This document shows positions 44,461 through 52,518 of a DNA stretch of 64,000 nt, piece after piece. Under the pieces are notes generated by a model. The model was not told where the DNA came from, did no database searches, and saw only the letters and a list, made by a program, of their open reading frames with translations. The stretch covers positions 29,357-93,356 of the forward strand of contig SSGH01000025.1 of the NCBI GenBank assembly GCA_008015835.1. The letters are read 5' to 3'. Source of the stretch: Lysobacter sp. (GTDB lineage: Bacteria > Pseudomonadota > Gammaproteobacteria > Xanthomonadales > Xanthomonadaceae). The stretch's first letter is position 1, and every line of letters begins with the position of its first letter. Position numbers and translations under genes: made by a program.

Positions 44461-44482
44461 GGTGGGCGGTCGCTTGCCCCCC

Positions 44483-44545
44483 CATGAACCAGAGTGCCGT
44501 CTCCAGCGCGGAAGTGGCGTACGGCCGCCCTTCGCCGATCAACTG
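44483..44545 (-). pseudogene. JetA-like coding fragment
   Basis: In the minus-strand frame this 63-bp piece reads GEGRPYATSALETALW, against EREGRLYATDALETALR in jetA (residues about 95-111). It is too short to function. It may be debris of a second Wadjet operon or a copy moved by recombination. Confidence 0.55.
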
Positions 44546-44799
44546 CAGTCCTATTGGTTCCAGCCAAGCACCCTAATGGATTGCTCCCTCGCGATCCGTA
44601 CACTTCTAGCGAGATTTGAGGGGTTCCGTGATTTCAATGGCTGCATAAGCGATTATCGCAGAAGCGCCAGCGAGCCTAATGGAAACTACGACTTCATCAA
44701 GCCCCCGAGGCTCGTCCAACAGCTCTTGTGCTGAAGCAACCTTGAGCATTGCGTCCGCCTCGGATGGTGATATTGAATCGCCTATCCGAGTGTCCGTGA

Positions 44800-45200
44800 A
44801 GCGGGGGCAGGATCGATCGGCGCATGCGTCCCCTCGAAGTACTGATGTCGTCTCTTCAATTCGTCGAGATATGTCCCGCAATGGAAGAACTCTTGCAGCG
44901 AACTGCGATCGTGCATCTTGCCGATTTGCTGCCGCCCGGACGTCGTCGTCCAGTCCTTATTGCGCCAACCGCGCGCACGCGCCTCTCGCACCACCTTCAT
45001 CAGCGAGCCAACCTGGGCAAATCGCCGGAACAGCCTCCGTACCTGTTCGGCCTCGTTGAACAGCAGTCGCCAGAATGACGTACTGTGCCTCACATCGACT
45101 TTCCAAGAACACGAACGATGCGGGACAAGCGCCAGTAGCCCGGACATCTCCGTGCGACGCTGGGCGGTTGTCATGCGAGAGGGATCGCAGTCGTGGGGAC
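44800..45200 (-). pseudogene. Deleted copy of the serine-recombinase module
   Basis: The minus frame reads RMTTAQRRTEMSGLLAL (as in the small head protein of the intact module) and then NEAEQVRRLFRRFAQVGS and HDRSSLQEFFHCGTYL, matching recombinase residues about 175-260 of the intact gene. The DUF2924 gene and the recombinase catalytic domain are missing, so an internal deletion joined the two ends. It has the same orientation as the intact module at 34760-37207; together they bracket jetABCD as direct repeats. Confidence 0.72.
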
Positions 45201-45351
45201 GAGGCACAGGGCCTGCGGGGGTCGTCAAACCAGCCGCCAGTGTCACTGTGGCGGCCGGTCTCCGCAAGCACCCAACTTGGAGCGATGCAGTGTCACAACG
45301 ACAATCTGCGATTTAGGCGATGATGGGGTTGGCCAACATCCAGTGGATCGG

Positions 45352-45594
45352 TCAATCGTCGGTTGTTGATCTGCGGAGTGCGCCAGCAATTTCCAACGCA
45401 AATTCGCACAGGTAGGCCAAGCTGCCGTCGATGCCGGTTTCCGTGCCAATCACCAGCAGGCGGCGCACGGCATCTTCAAGATCACCTGCTTCTCGCAGGG
45501 CGGTGGCAGTTTCGACGCCACTGGCGACCATCAGCAAGGGACGCTGTTCGGCAGGGATCTCACGGAACGGCATTTCGCGCGTGGTGTCGCTCAT
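45352..45594 (-). CDS. Small hypothetical protein
   Basis: An 80-residue acidic helical protein (EQRPLLMVASGVETATALREAGD, from about residue 16, then LAYLCEFALEIAGALRR). It resembles small DUF3077-type proteins of Pseudomonas-like accessory regions, but the match is only by feel. The ATG at 45594 has a GGAGC upstream at a reasonable distance. Confidence 0.5.
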   Translation of the reverse strand: MSDTTREMPFREIPAEQRPLLMVASGVETATALREAGDLEDAVRRLLVIGTETGIDGSLAYLCEFALEIAGALRRSTTDD

Positions 45595-46134
45595 GGGCGC
45601 GCTCCTGGAGTGCCAGAAGCCGCCGAGCGAGGCGAACGATGTTCGACCCGAATCGGGCCTGATAGAGTATTTGCAGCCATTGTCGTTCTCCAGATGAACG
45701 GTGGTGGTCAGGGCGGCCGGGGTGTTACAGCACCTCGGCCGCCCGCATGTACGGTGTTTGTCGGCATTTGATTCTGATGGCGGCGCACCTGCCGGCTCCT
45801 ACGCGCTATCGGCCAGTGACGCTTGATGTTTCCTCCTGATTCGGCGTGGACATATAGACGCGCTTTTTTGGATAAAAGCCAAGTCTATTGGCTGCTTTTC
45901 TAACGATTGGTCGAATGCCCGCGATGTCTTCATCCGTAGAGTCACTGGACGGATGCACCACGAGGAGCACTGCCACGCAGCGGATTAGCTCCAGCTACAA
46001 TTCGGCATCTCAACCCACACTCGACTTCGACCCCTCAAGCCCCGCAAACAAGCATGGCCCCGACACGGGGTTCCGTGCCGAGGCGTATGCCAACTCCGAG
46101 TTGTCGCCGGCACTTGCAGTGCTGGCGAGCGATG
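45595..46134. other. 540-bp stretch with one motif copy and no clear gene
   Basis: The only recognisable element is a copy of the 31-nt motif (45854-45883, minus strand), followed by AGGAGG, an excellent ribosome site, but no long frame begins there. In the motif frame a peptide of about 15 residues (MSTPNQEETSSVTGR, ending in TAG) is encoded. The downstream gene may have been lost. Confidence 0.45.
45854..45883 (-). repeat. Recurrent 31-nt motif, copy 2
   Basis: Minus strand: CTTGGCTTT, variable middle, AAGCGCGT and CTAT in place of CCAT. It is the most diverged of the six copies and the only one not followed closely by a gene, although a strong ribosome site lies downstream. Confidence 0.6.
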
Positions 46135-46335
46135 CTAGATGCCGAACAGTTCCCCGGCCTTGGCGAACCCAACCCGGCGGCCGTCGCCGTTGAGCCCTCG
46201 ATTCATCAGCTCTTCGCGCGCAAGTTTCACGACATCGACATCGCCGTGATGGATTGCCACCAGGAAGCGCGTATCAAAGGTCTGGAATGCTTCGGCCAGA
46301 TCGCGGTCGACATCCTGCGAGATGCGCGCGGTCAT
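46135..46335 (-). CDS. Small hypothetical protein
   Basis: A 66-residue protein (TFDTRFLVAIHHGDVDVVKL, then AREELMNRG). Its core, [LF]DT[SR]FL[LV]AIH[RH]GD[AV]D, recurs in the C-terminal half of the 47367-47735 protein, so the two share a domain. The start overlaps the stop of the preceding gene (ATGA). No function known. Confidence 0.65.
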   Translation of the reverse strand: MTARISQDVDRDLAEAFQTFDTRFLVAIHHGDVDVVKLAREELMNRGLNGDGRRVGFAKAGELFGI

Positions 46336-46529
46336 GCGCGCACCGCCTTGGCCGCCGCCGACGCGGCGCCGGCCGCATAAGCCGCTTCGAGCGCGGCACG
46401 AATCGAGGCGACCGACAATTCCTGAAAATCCAGCCGATCCGCGCCTCGCTCTTCGAGGGTGGACAAGCCGAGATGCTTCTCTGCGATCTGGGCGATGACG
46501 CGGCGACAACGTTCCGATGGCTTGCTCAT
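46332..46529 (-). CDS. Small hypothetical protein (DUF6900-like)
   Basis: A 65-residue helical protein: AQIAEKHLGLSTLEERGADR, then LDFQELSVASIRAALEAAY. The ATG at 46529 overlaps the TGA of a short frame running through a copy of the 31-nt motif (46582-46612). It resembles the N-terminal half of the 47367-47735 protein. It is translated with the 46135-46335 gene. Confidence 0.65.
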   Translation of the reverse strand: MSKPSERCRRVIAQIAEKHLGLSTLEERGADRLDFQELSVASIRAALEAAYAAGAASAAAKAVRA

Positions 46530-46581
46530 GATTGAATTCCCGTAGGTGTGGATTCGCGACGCGCCATGCGCTGCGTGACGG

Positions 46582-46612
46582 CATGAACGCGCTGTTCGGC
46601 GGTGAAGCCAAG
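46582..46612 (-). repeat. Recurrent 31-nt motif, copy 3
   Basis: Minus strand CTTGGCTTC ... ACAGCGCGTTCATG, 53 bp before the DUF6900-like start. In the common frame it reads LGFTAEQRVHAVTQR and runs on to a TGA that overlaps the downstream ATG. Confidence 0.7.
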
Positions 46613-46815
46613 CGCAGGACGTGTCGATGGAATGCCAGACAGGTTCGGTACGGCATCGCCGGTCGGCGCGTGTGCGCGCTACGGGGGGCGTGCCCCCCGC
46701 CGCGAGTGATCGGCCGACACCGCCCCGGTGCCGACCAGGACGCCACGGTGCGCGCCGTAGGACCTTCCGGGTGGCGTCAGGGACGGTCTTCGGCCTCGTC
46801 CGCGCCTTCGCCGTG

Positions 46816-46959
46816 CTATCGCCGCGCGAGGTCGCCGCGCACGGCGGCGAGCAGGTGCAGATCCGCGTTCTGCATCGGCAGTGGGAGGCGTGCGTCGAGT
46901 GCGCGGATCGCTTCGAGCGGATCGCGCGTGCTGCCCAAGGCCGTGCGAACCGCATTCAT
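46816..46959 (-). CDS. Very small hypothetical protein
   Basis: A 47-residue ORF (GSTRDPLEAIRALDARLPLP, then NADLHLLAAVRGDLARR). Its ATG overlaps the stop of the 46956-47240 gene (ATGA), which is the main support that it is real. It is not recognised. Confidence 0.5.
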   Translation of the reverse strand: MNAVRTALGSTRDPLEAIRALDARLPLPMQNADLHLLAAVRGDLARR

Positions 46960-47240
46960 GCCTCTTCCGTCCGCTTGGCGATGGCGTTCAACTCGGCCTG
47001 CGCATCGGCGGCGAGGTCGATGCGCACGTTGCCGAGGACGCTGGTGCAGACGTGGTTGATCGCCCAGTTCAGCACCTTGGTGTTCTGCCCAAGATCCGCC
47101 GCCTCTCGATACTGTTCTTCGTAACGCGATATCGCCAGCGCTGCCGCTTCCAAGGCTTCGCGCATGTGCGCGAGCGCGCTGGCACCGTGGCGCAAGGCGT
47201 TGCGGGTTTCCAGATCGGGGCGTGAGGTGTCGGTGTTCAT
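46956..47240 (-). CDS. Small hypothetical protein
   Basis: A 94-residue helical protein (ASALAHMREALEAAALAISR, then YEEQYREAADLGQNTKVLNW). Not recognised. A copy of the 31-nt motif lies 27 bp upstream. The stop overlaps the next gene. All genes in this cluster lie on the minus strand and are probably one transcript or several short ones. Confidence 0.65.
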   Translation of the reverse strand: MNTDTSRPDLETRNALRHGASALAHMREALEAAALAISRYEEQYREAADLGQNTKVLNWAINHVCTSVLGNVRIDLAADAQAELNAIAKRTEEA

Positions 47241-47266
47241 GCAAGGCGTCCTTGTGTGTGTGCATC

Positions 47267-47297
47267 CATGAGCGCGATGTGTGCGCGTGAAGCCAAG
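47267..47297 (-). repeat. Recurrent 31-nt motif, copy 4
   Basis: Minus strand CTTGGCTTC ... ACATCGCGCTCATG, 27 bp before the start of the 94-residue gene. An ATG in the motif opens the 10-codon frame MDAHTQGRLA whose TGA overlaps the gene start. Confidence 0.6.
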
Positions 47298-47366
47298 CGC
47301 ACATTCTCCAGGATGGGCGCCGGGACAGGCGTCGTACAGATCACTGCCCTGAGTCCACCCCGACGT

Positions 47367-47735
47367 TCAGTCGCGTTGCTCGTGCAGCGGCGGCGCGAAG
47401 GCCACGAGCGGGTCGCTTCCGGTTCCGGCCCGGCGTGCGATCTCGGCAATGAAGTGGGCACGCAGATCGGCGTCGCCGCGATGGATCGCGAGCAGGAACG
47501 AGGTATCGAGCGTCGTGACGCACTCCTCCAGCGGCACATCGTTGCTGGTGACGTAGTGTTCGCCATCCTCGAAGCCGAGCTCGTAGGCTTCGGCGAGCGC
47601 ATCGAGCAGGGTTTGGACGCGCGCGATTTCGGCAGGGTCGCCGGAGGTCGCGGCGGCTTCGACGTCGATGCCGAAACGCTGCCTTGCGATCCGCAGGTAC
47701 AGGTCTTGCGCGTTGCGAAATGTGGAGATCGTCAT
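47367..47735 (-). CDS. Hypothetical protein, apparent fusion of two small neighbour families
   Basis: A 122-residue protein. The N-terminal half (DLYLRIARQRFGIDVEAAAT, LLDALAEAYELGFEDG) resembles the DUF6900-like 65-residue protein, and the C-terminal half (LDTSFLLAIHRGDADLRAHF) resembles the 66-residue protein, both encoded by overlapping genes at 46135-46529. ATG 47735 has GGAG 7 bases upstream and is preferred over an ATG 6 codons earlier. No function known. Confidence 0.65.
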   Translation of the reverse strand: MTISTFRNAQDLYLRIARQRFGIDVEAAATSGDPAEIARVQTLLDALAEAYELGFEDGEHYVTSNDVPLEECVTTLDTSFLLAIHRGDADLRAHFIAEIARRAGTGSDPLVAFAPPLHEQRD

Positions 47736-47746
47736 GTCGTTCTCCT

Positions 47747-48070
47747 TCACCACACGAGTCCGGTCGGATTCGCGGCGATACGCGCGAGCAGATCATCGAG
47801 CGGCTCGACCTGCGCGCCGTCCGCAATCGGTGCCAGGAGCAGATCGCCGGCCTCGATCAGTTCGATCCGCACCACCTCGATCCCATTACTGGCGTAAGCG
47901 AAGTGCTTGCGACCGTCAATCTGGCGCAGGAGTGCGCGGGGTGTGCGTGCGCGCAGGACTTCGCGCCGCCATGCGTGGCGGCCACGTCGACCGGGGACGC
48001 GCACGAGCAGGGAGGCGAGATAGAACTCCTTGACGGGCTTGCGGGCCTTGCGGGAGGGGGCGAGTGTCAT
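47747..48070 (-). CDS. Small hypothetical protein
   Basis: A 107-residue basic protein: RKPVKEFYLASLLVRVPGRR, then RALLRQIDGRKHFAYASNGIE and an acidic C-terminus. Not recognised. A 31-nt motif copy lies 27 bp before the ATG; in one frame its ATG encodes a 10-residue peptide (MRPPTRNSNQ) whose TGA overlaps this start. It is followed by the 47367-47735 gene with an 11-bp gap. Confidence 0.6.
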   Translation of the reverse strand: MTLAPSRKARKPVKEFYLASLLVRVPGRRGRHAWRREVLRARTPRALLRQIDGRKHFAYASNGIEVVRIELIEAGDLLLAPIADGAQVEPLDDLLARIAANPTGLVW

Positions 48071-48096
48071 TGGTTCGAATTCCGTGTCGGGGGTCG

Positions 48097-48127
48097 CATG
48101 TACGCGCTGTTCGGGGAAGAAGCCAAG
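48097..48127 (-). repeat. Recurrent 31-nt motif, copy 5
   Basis: Minus strand CTTGGCTTC ... ACAGCGCGTACATG. The common frame LGFFPEQRVHATPDTE continues here directly into the downstream 107-residue gene. Confidence 0.7.
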
Positions 48128-48158
48128 CCCTGCCCGGCTTCTTTTCGAGGCTGTTCGG

Positions 48159-48509
48159 TCACCCCAGACGCGCCACGTAGCGTGCGTAGTCGCCACCCGA
48201 GGGATCGACGTAGAGGTAGGGGCGGCCGGGCGCGTGAACTTCGATGCACAGGCAGCCGTCGGCGACGTCTCCGCCCTTGCCGGCGAGCCACGGCTGCGGC
48301 CGGGTCAAGTCCCCCGCAAAGGCATCGAACTCCGCGATGGTCAGTTCGACCGTTTCGGTGATGTAGATGCGATGTTCGCCGGTGGCGCACATCTCGCGCA
48401 GGCTGTCGGGTTTGCACGCGAAGGGGAGACGCACGCCGAGTTCTTCGACGTGCAGCGCTTTTCTCCGAAACTGGACGATGCGCGGTGTGCGTTCGATGGT
48501 GAGGGTCAT
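48159..48509 (-). CDS. Small hypothetical protein
   Basis: A 116-residue protein (TLTIERTPRIVQFRRKAL, EHRIYITETVELTIAEFDAF, CLCIEVHAPGRPYLYVDPSG). Beta-rich; not recognised. ATG 48509 is preferred because the frame running through the motif at 48556-48586 ends in a TGA that overlaps it; an ATG three codons earlier is possible. Confidence 0.6.
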   Translation of the reverse strand: MTLTIERTPRIVQFRRKALHVEELGVRLPFACKPDSLREMCATGEHRIYITETVELTIAEFDAFAGDLTRPQPWLAGKGGDVADGCLCIEVHAPGRPYLYVDPSGGDYARYVARLG

Positions 48510-48555
48510 GGTGAGCATGGGCGTTGCAGTGTGAGCGTCGTGGATCCGAAGACCG

Positions 48556-48586
48556 CATGAACGCGCTGTTTCACAGTAAAGCCAAG
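48556..48586 (-). repeat. Recurrent 31-nt motif, copy 6
   Basis: Minus strand CTTGGCTTT ... ACAGCGCGTTCATG. An ATG directly before it opens a 27-codon ORF (MLGFTVKQRVHAVFG, then STTLTLQRPCSP) that ends by overlapping the 48159-48509 start, the clearest candidate leader peptide of the set. Confidence 0.7.
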
Positions 48587-48799
48587 CATTGGGGAATGTC
48601 GTGCCGCGACGTCCTGACACCCGACGTACAGGCTTTGCGCAGGAGTTGAAATCGCCCCTGCGCAACGCCATCCGGCGCAGGCTGACGAGACTCTCAAGAC
48701 ACCCACTGAAGCCAACGGACCTCTGAGGACCGAGCCGCCACATGGGGCCGACCATCATTCGCCTCATTTCAGGTGAGTCGGGACGCGGGAATGCCGGAC

Positions 48800-48813
48800 C
48801 TGATCTAGATCAT
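48800..48813 (+). promoter_or_regulatory. FNR/DNR-like box upstream of nnrS
   Basis: CTGAT-CTAG-ATCAT is a near-palindrome close to the TTGAT-N4-ATCAA consensus of FNR/DNR regulators. It lies 59 bp before the nnrS start, at the left edge of the nitrate island. Confidence 0.55.
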
Positions 48814-48871
48814 GGATGCAAGCACATTCCCCGCCCCAAGATGTCGCCACCCGAGCGACTCAGGTAAGGCC

Positions 48872-50098
48872 ATGCGAGACCCCGCCACATTGCCGCCCTC
48901 GAAGACCGTGCGTTGGCCCCCACTGTCCGCGGCACCGCATCGGTTGCTGTTCTTTATCGGAGCGGCCAATCTGCTTGCATCGATGCTGTGGTGGTGGATG
49001 CATCTGACCGGGCGCTCACTCGTGGCGCCTGCCGGAGTGCCTTCGCCCTGGCTGCACGGGTTCCTGATGCAGTACCAGGTGCTGCCGACCTTCATGTTCG
49101 GCTTCCTGTTGACCGTTTACCCACGCTGGATGGCGCAGCGCGAGGCCACGCGTTGGCATTACTTGCCGGTGGGGTTGGCACTGTTATCTGGACAGGCGTT
49201 GACACTGGTCGCGGCATGGTCCGGTTCGATGCTGGCTTTGTCGGTGGGGTGGTTCAACACCGCGGCCGGCTGGTTCGCGGGAATGGCGGTGCTCGGAACC
49301 TGGGTACTGCGTGCTCGCGCGCGCGATTGGCATGTGTGCTCGACGTATCTCGCGCTGTCGATCGGCTTATTCGGCGTGTTGGCTTTCGGATTCGGACTGC
49401 ATGGCGGGCGGCCCGACTGGCAATACCTCGCAATCCGCATCGCCGCGTTCGGGTTGCTGATGCCGGTCTACGTGACCGTTGCGCATCGTGTGTTTCCGTT
49501 TTTCGCGGGTAATGCGGTGCCCGGCTATCGCCCCTATCGGCCCGATTGGGCGCTGCGAGCGATGTGGTTCGGCATCGCCGCGCATCTGGCGATCGAACTC
49601 GTGGGATTCCCCGCTTGGCGATGGCCGGTCGATCTCGCGCTGGCCGCGCTGTTCGCGCATCTTCTGTGGCGCTGGTGGCCGCGGGCGAAGGCGCCGCCGT
49701 TGCTGATCGCGCTGTTCGCGGGTTTTCTGTGGTTGCCGCTGGCGATGATGCTGTACGCGGTCGACAGCCTGTCGATCCTGATCGGCGCCGATCTGTCGCT
49801 CGGCCGCGCGCCGCTGCATGCGCTGGCCGTCGGCTTCTTCGGTACGCTGCTGGTCGCGATGGCCACGCGGGTGACCGCCGGCCATTCGGGCCGTCCGCTG
49901 CAATTGGGACGGATCGCGGGTTTCACGTTCGTCGGCATGCATCTGGTCGCGCTTGCGCGGGTGTTCGGCGAACTGATGCCGGACCCGTCGCGGTGGTGGC
50001 GCGCGAGCGCGGTCGCCTGGGTACTGGTATTCCTGCCGTGGGTGCTGCGCTCGACGTGGATCTACCTCACGCCGCGCCTCGACGGCAAGCCGGGTTGA
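48872..50098 (+). CDS. nnrS: NnrS family membrane protein
   Basis: A 408-residue protein with about twelve hydrophobic segments. NnrS features are HLTGRSLVAP near residue 45, WLHGFLMQYQVLPTFMFGF near 60, PVYVTVAHRVFPFF near 205 and the C-terminal AMATRVTAGHSGRPL near 325, with histidines that bind haem in known NnrS proteins. NnrS protects against nitric oxide stress during denitrification. AGGTAAGG lies just before ATG 48872; an in-frame ATG at 48812 has no ribosome site. An FNR-like box is upstream. Confidence 0.92.
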   Translation: MRDPATLPPSKTVRWPPLSAAPHRLLFFIGAANLLASMLWWWMHLTGRSLVAPAGVPSPWLHGFLMQYQVLPTFMFGFLLTVYPRWMAQREATRWHYLPVGLALLSGQALTLVAAWSGSMLALSVGWFNTAAGWFAGMAVLGTWVLRARARDWHVCSTYLALSIGLFGVLAFGFGLHGGRPDWQYLAIRIAAFGLLMPVYVTVAHRVFPFFAGNAVPGYRPYRPDWALRAMWFGIAAHLAIELVGFPAWRWPVDLALAALFAHLLWRWWPRAKAPPLLIALFAGFLWLPLAMMLYAVDSLSILIGADLSLGRAPLHALAVGFFGTLLVAMATRVTAGHSGRPLQLGRIAGFTFVGMHLVALARVFGELMPDPSRWWRASAVAWVLVFLPWVLRSTWIYLTPRLDGKPG

Positions 50099-50107
50099 GG
50101 TTTGGCC

Positions 50108-52033
50108 ATGAACGATCCGACCCTGTATCCGTATTTCCTCGGCCCCTACGCCGAGAACGACGATCTGCTCGAATCGCTGGTAGTCGGTTTTCTCCGCGAC
50201 CATGTGTATTGGCGGCGCAATCTGCATCCCGAGGACGCGCCGGCGATCCCGACCGGCGCCAACCGCCGTCCCGACTACATCGCATTCGAATCTCGGCTTC
50301 GCCAGGAGCTGCATCGATTGTCGGCGGCGCTCAAGCGCAGCGTGCCGTTCCATAGTCCGCGCTATATCGGGCACATGGTCAGCGATCTGCTGATCCCCGG
50401 GCTGGCCGCGCAGATCCTTGCGCTGCCCTACAACCCCAACAATGTCAGCGCCGAAGCCGCACCGGTGACGATCGACCTGGAGTTGAAGGCCGGTCTGCAA
50501 CTGGCGGCGATGATCGGATACCCGAGCGATCCGATGCGCGCCGACTGCGCATTCGGTCATCTCACCTCCGGCGGCACGCTGGCCAACGTGCAGGGGCTAC
50601 GTCTGGCGCTGGCCTTGAAATGCTTTCCGGTTGCGCTGTGCGTGGCGAAGGTGCCGCTGGACGAACTGCCCGGCGACGACTGGAACGCATTCAATCTGGC
50701 GCATGCGGATGCGATCGCGTTGCTGGATCGCTGGCGCGAGTTCCTGAAGACCTTGTCGCCGCACGAGCGCAGCCGCTGGCGCGCGCAGGTCGAACGCGCG
50801 CGGGTCGAATCGCTCGGTCTGCACGATTTTTTCGAGCAACACCCTGCGTTGGCGCCGCCGCTGGTGTTCGCGCCCGCGACCGCCCACTACTCGTGGAGCA
50901 AAGGCGCGAAGATGCTCGGTCTGGGCCGAGATCGCTTGCGGCTGATTCCTGGCCGCGCGATGCGTTTGGACATCGACGCGCTGGCCGACGCCTTGGACGA
51001 TTGCCTGCGGCGACGTCAGCCGGTGCTGATGGCGGTGGGCGTGCTGGGCAGTACCGAGTTCGGCACGATCGACCCGCTGCATGCGCTCGCCGACCTGCGT
51101 GAACGGATGCAGGCGCAGGGGCTGGGCTTTGCGTTGCACGCCGATGCTGCCTGGGGCGGATATCTGTGCACACTGTTCCGTAAAGAGGATGGTCGCCTGC
51201 GCGGGGCCGACGAGGTCGGGCGGGAGTTCGCGCACTTCCCCTCGCCGTCGGTGCATGCCGCGATCGCCGCGCTGGCGCGGATGGATTCGGTGACCATAGA
51301 CCCGCACAAGCTCGGCTACCTGCCTTACGGCTCGGGTGCGTTCGTCTGCCGCGATCAGCGTGCGATCGGGCTACTTGCGGAGTCCGCGGATTACGTATTT
51401 TCGGAGCGCGACGACGGCGATTTCTTCGCGCGCCATCGCCAGCTCGGGCGCTACATTCCGGAAGGCTCGAAACCCGGCGCGAACGCCGCTGCGGTATATG
51501 TCGTGCATCGCACCTTGCCGCTGGATCACGCGAATTTTGGTCGACTGCAGGCGCAGAGCATCCGTTCGACCGAGGCCTTCCTCGCCGAAGCGCAGGCGTT
51601 CGTCGAGCGCAACCGGCGGCAGTTCCTGGCGTTGGTGCCGTTCGCGCCGGACAGCAATTTGGTCTGCCTGGCCATCAACCCGTGCGGCAACACCGATCCG
51701 CGGGTGATGAACCGGTTCATGCGCCGCCTGCATGGTCGACTGAGTGCGGATCCGGACAAACCGCTGCAGCTGGGCGAATACTTCGGCTCGATTACTACAC
51801 TCAAGCCGGACGCGATGGGCGCGGACGACAGCGGGCGAATTCTGGGGGCGCTGGGATTCGCTGGCGATGCGTTGATCGAGGGCGACGAGGAAGGCGACAG
51901 GCTCGTGGTGCTGCGCCATACCTTGATGCACCCCTTCCTGCTCGATGGCAGCCAAGGCGACAGTTATCTGGCCGGTTATTTCGCGTTCCTCGAACGCCAG
52001 ATCGCGGAGTTGCTGGCCGAACCGGCAAACTGA
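50108..52033 (+). CDS. Group II PLP-dependent decarboxylase
   Basis: A 641-residue protein of the tyrosine/glutamate/aspartate decarboxylase-like family. The PLP-lysine lies in SVTIDPHKLGYLPYGSGAF (K about residue 401); FGHLTSGGTLANVQGLR near 140 is the substrate/PLP-phosphate motif, and ALHADAAWGGYLC near 346 carries the cofactor aspartate. Longer than the usual 450-550 because of an N-terminal extension (about 60) and a helical insertion near 215. The substrate is unknown. It follows nnrS by 9 bp, so it seems co-transcribed under anaerobic or NO control, which is unusual for this family. Confidence 0.85.
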   Translation: MNDPTLYPYFLGPYAENDDLLESLVVGFLRDHVYWRRNLHPEDAPAIPTGANRRPDYIAFESRLRQELHRLSAALKRSVPFHSPRYIGHMVSDLLIPGLAAQILALPYNPNNVSAEAAPVTIDLELKAGLQLAAMIGYPSDPMRADCAFGHLTSGGTLANVQGLRLALALKCFPVALCVAKVPLDELPGDDWNAFNLAHADAIALLDRWREFLKTLSPHERSRWRAQVERARVESLGLHDFFEQHPALAPPLVFAPATAHYSWSKGAKMLGLGRDRLRLIPGRAMRLDIDALADALDDCLRRRQPVLMAVGVLGSTEFGTIDPLHALADLRERMQAQGLGFALHADAAWGGYLCTLFRKEDGRLRGADEVGREFAHFPSPSVHAAIAALARMDSVTIDPHKLGYLPYGSGAFVCRDQRAIGLLAESADYVFSERDDGDFFARHRQLGRYIPEGSKPGANAAAVYVVHRTLPLDHANFGRLQAQSIRSTEAFLAEAQAFVERNRRQFLALVPFAPDSNLVCLAINPCGNTDPRVMNRFMRRLHGRLSADPDKPLQLGEYFGSITTLKPDAMGADDSGRILGALGFAGDALIEGDEEGDRLVVLRHTLMHPFLLDGSQGDSYLAGYFAFLERQIAELLAEPAN

Positions 52034-52071
52034 TCGCATACGGGGACGTCGTTCTGCTCGATCCGCCCGAT

Positions 52072-52455
52072 TCAACCTGGGCTGGCGAGCGCCCGCGCTG
52101 CGGGCAGGACATGCCCGCGGTAGATCCGCTCGGTTTCGTCGGGGTCTGGATCGGTGCGCTTGGTCTTCTTGACCCCGAAGGCAGACAGCACCAGATGCGC
52201 GTCCGCGCGCACGCCGGCATTGGCGAGGCAGGCCGCGACGCAGGCCATCGGGCAGCCGTCCAGCGCCAGGATCGGCCGCCCCGCCCGGGCAGTCTTCACC
52301 AGACCCGGTACGCCGCCCCCGACACCGGCGATACAGGACATTTCCACGATGCCCTCGCGATCGAGACGCAAGGCGAGCCGGTTCGCCATCTGCGCCGCGC
52401 TGGAGCAACCGGAGCAGGAATAGACCAAGGGCCATGGGGACGTGTCGTTGGACAT
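52072..52455 (-). CDS. DGC-domain putative zinc-binding protein
   Basis: A 127-residue protein. Motifs are VYSCSGCSSAAQMANRLAL (about 10-28), MSCIAGVGGGVPGL (about 39-52) and LALDGCPMACVAACL (about 64-78), the conserved cysteines of the DGC family. The function is unknown; homologues occur beside anaerobic respiration genes. ATG 52455 was chosen since it precedes the first cysteine motif by about 10 residues. It is convergent with the decarboxylase and divergent from moaA, with FNR-like boxes in between. Confidence 0.85.
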   Translation of the reverse strand: MSNDTSPWPLVYSCSGCSSAAQMANRLALRLDREGIVEMSCIAGVGGGVPGLVKTARAGRPILALDGCPMACVAACLANAGVRADAHLVLSAFGVKKTKRTDPDPDETERIYRGHVLPAARALASPG

Positions 52456-52518
52456 TCTTGCGGCTCTCTCGAGGGCGCGGCGGACATGACATTCTCCGCA
52501 GGAGGTGGGGAACCGCCC

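Noticed and set aside
44606..44881. 91-codon minus-strand ORF
   Set aside because: No ribosome site and it overlaps the decayed recombinase copy; probably chance.
37030..48586. CRISPR array from the recurrent 31-nt motif
   Set aside because: Spacing is irregular (hundreds of bases to kilobases), the copies precede genes, and no cas genes are present.
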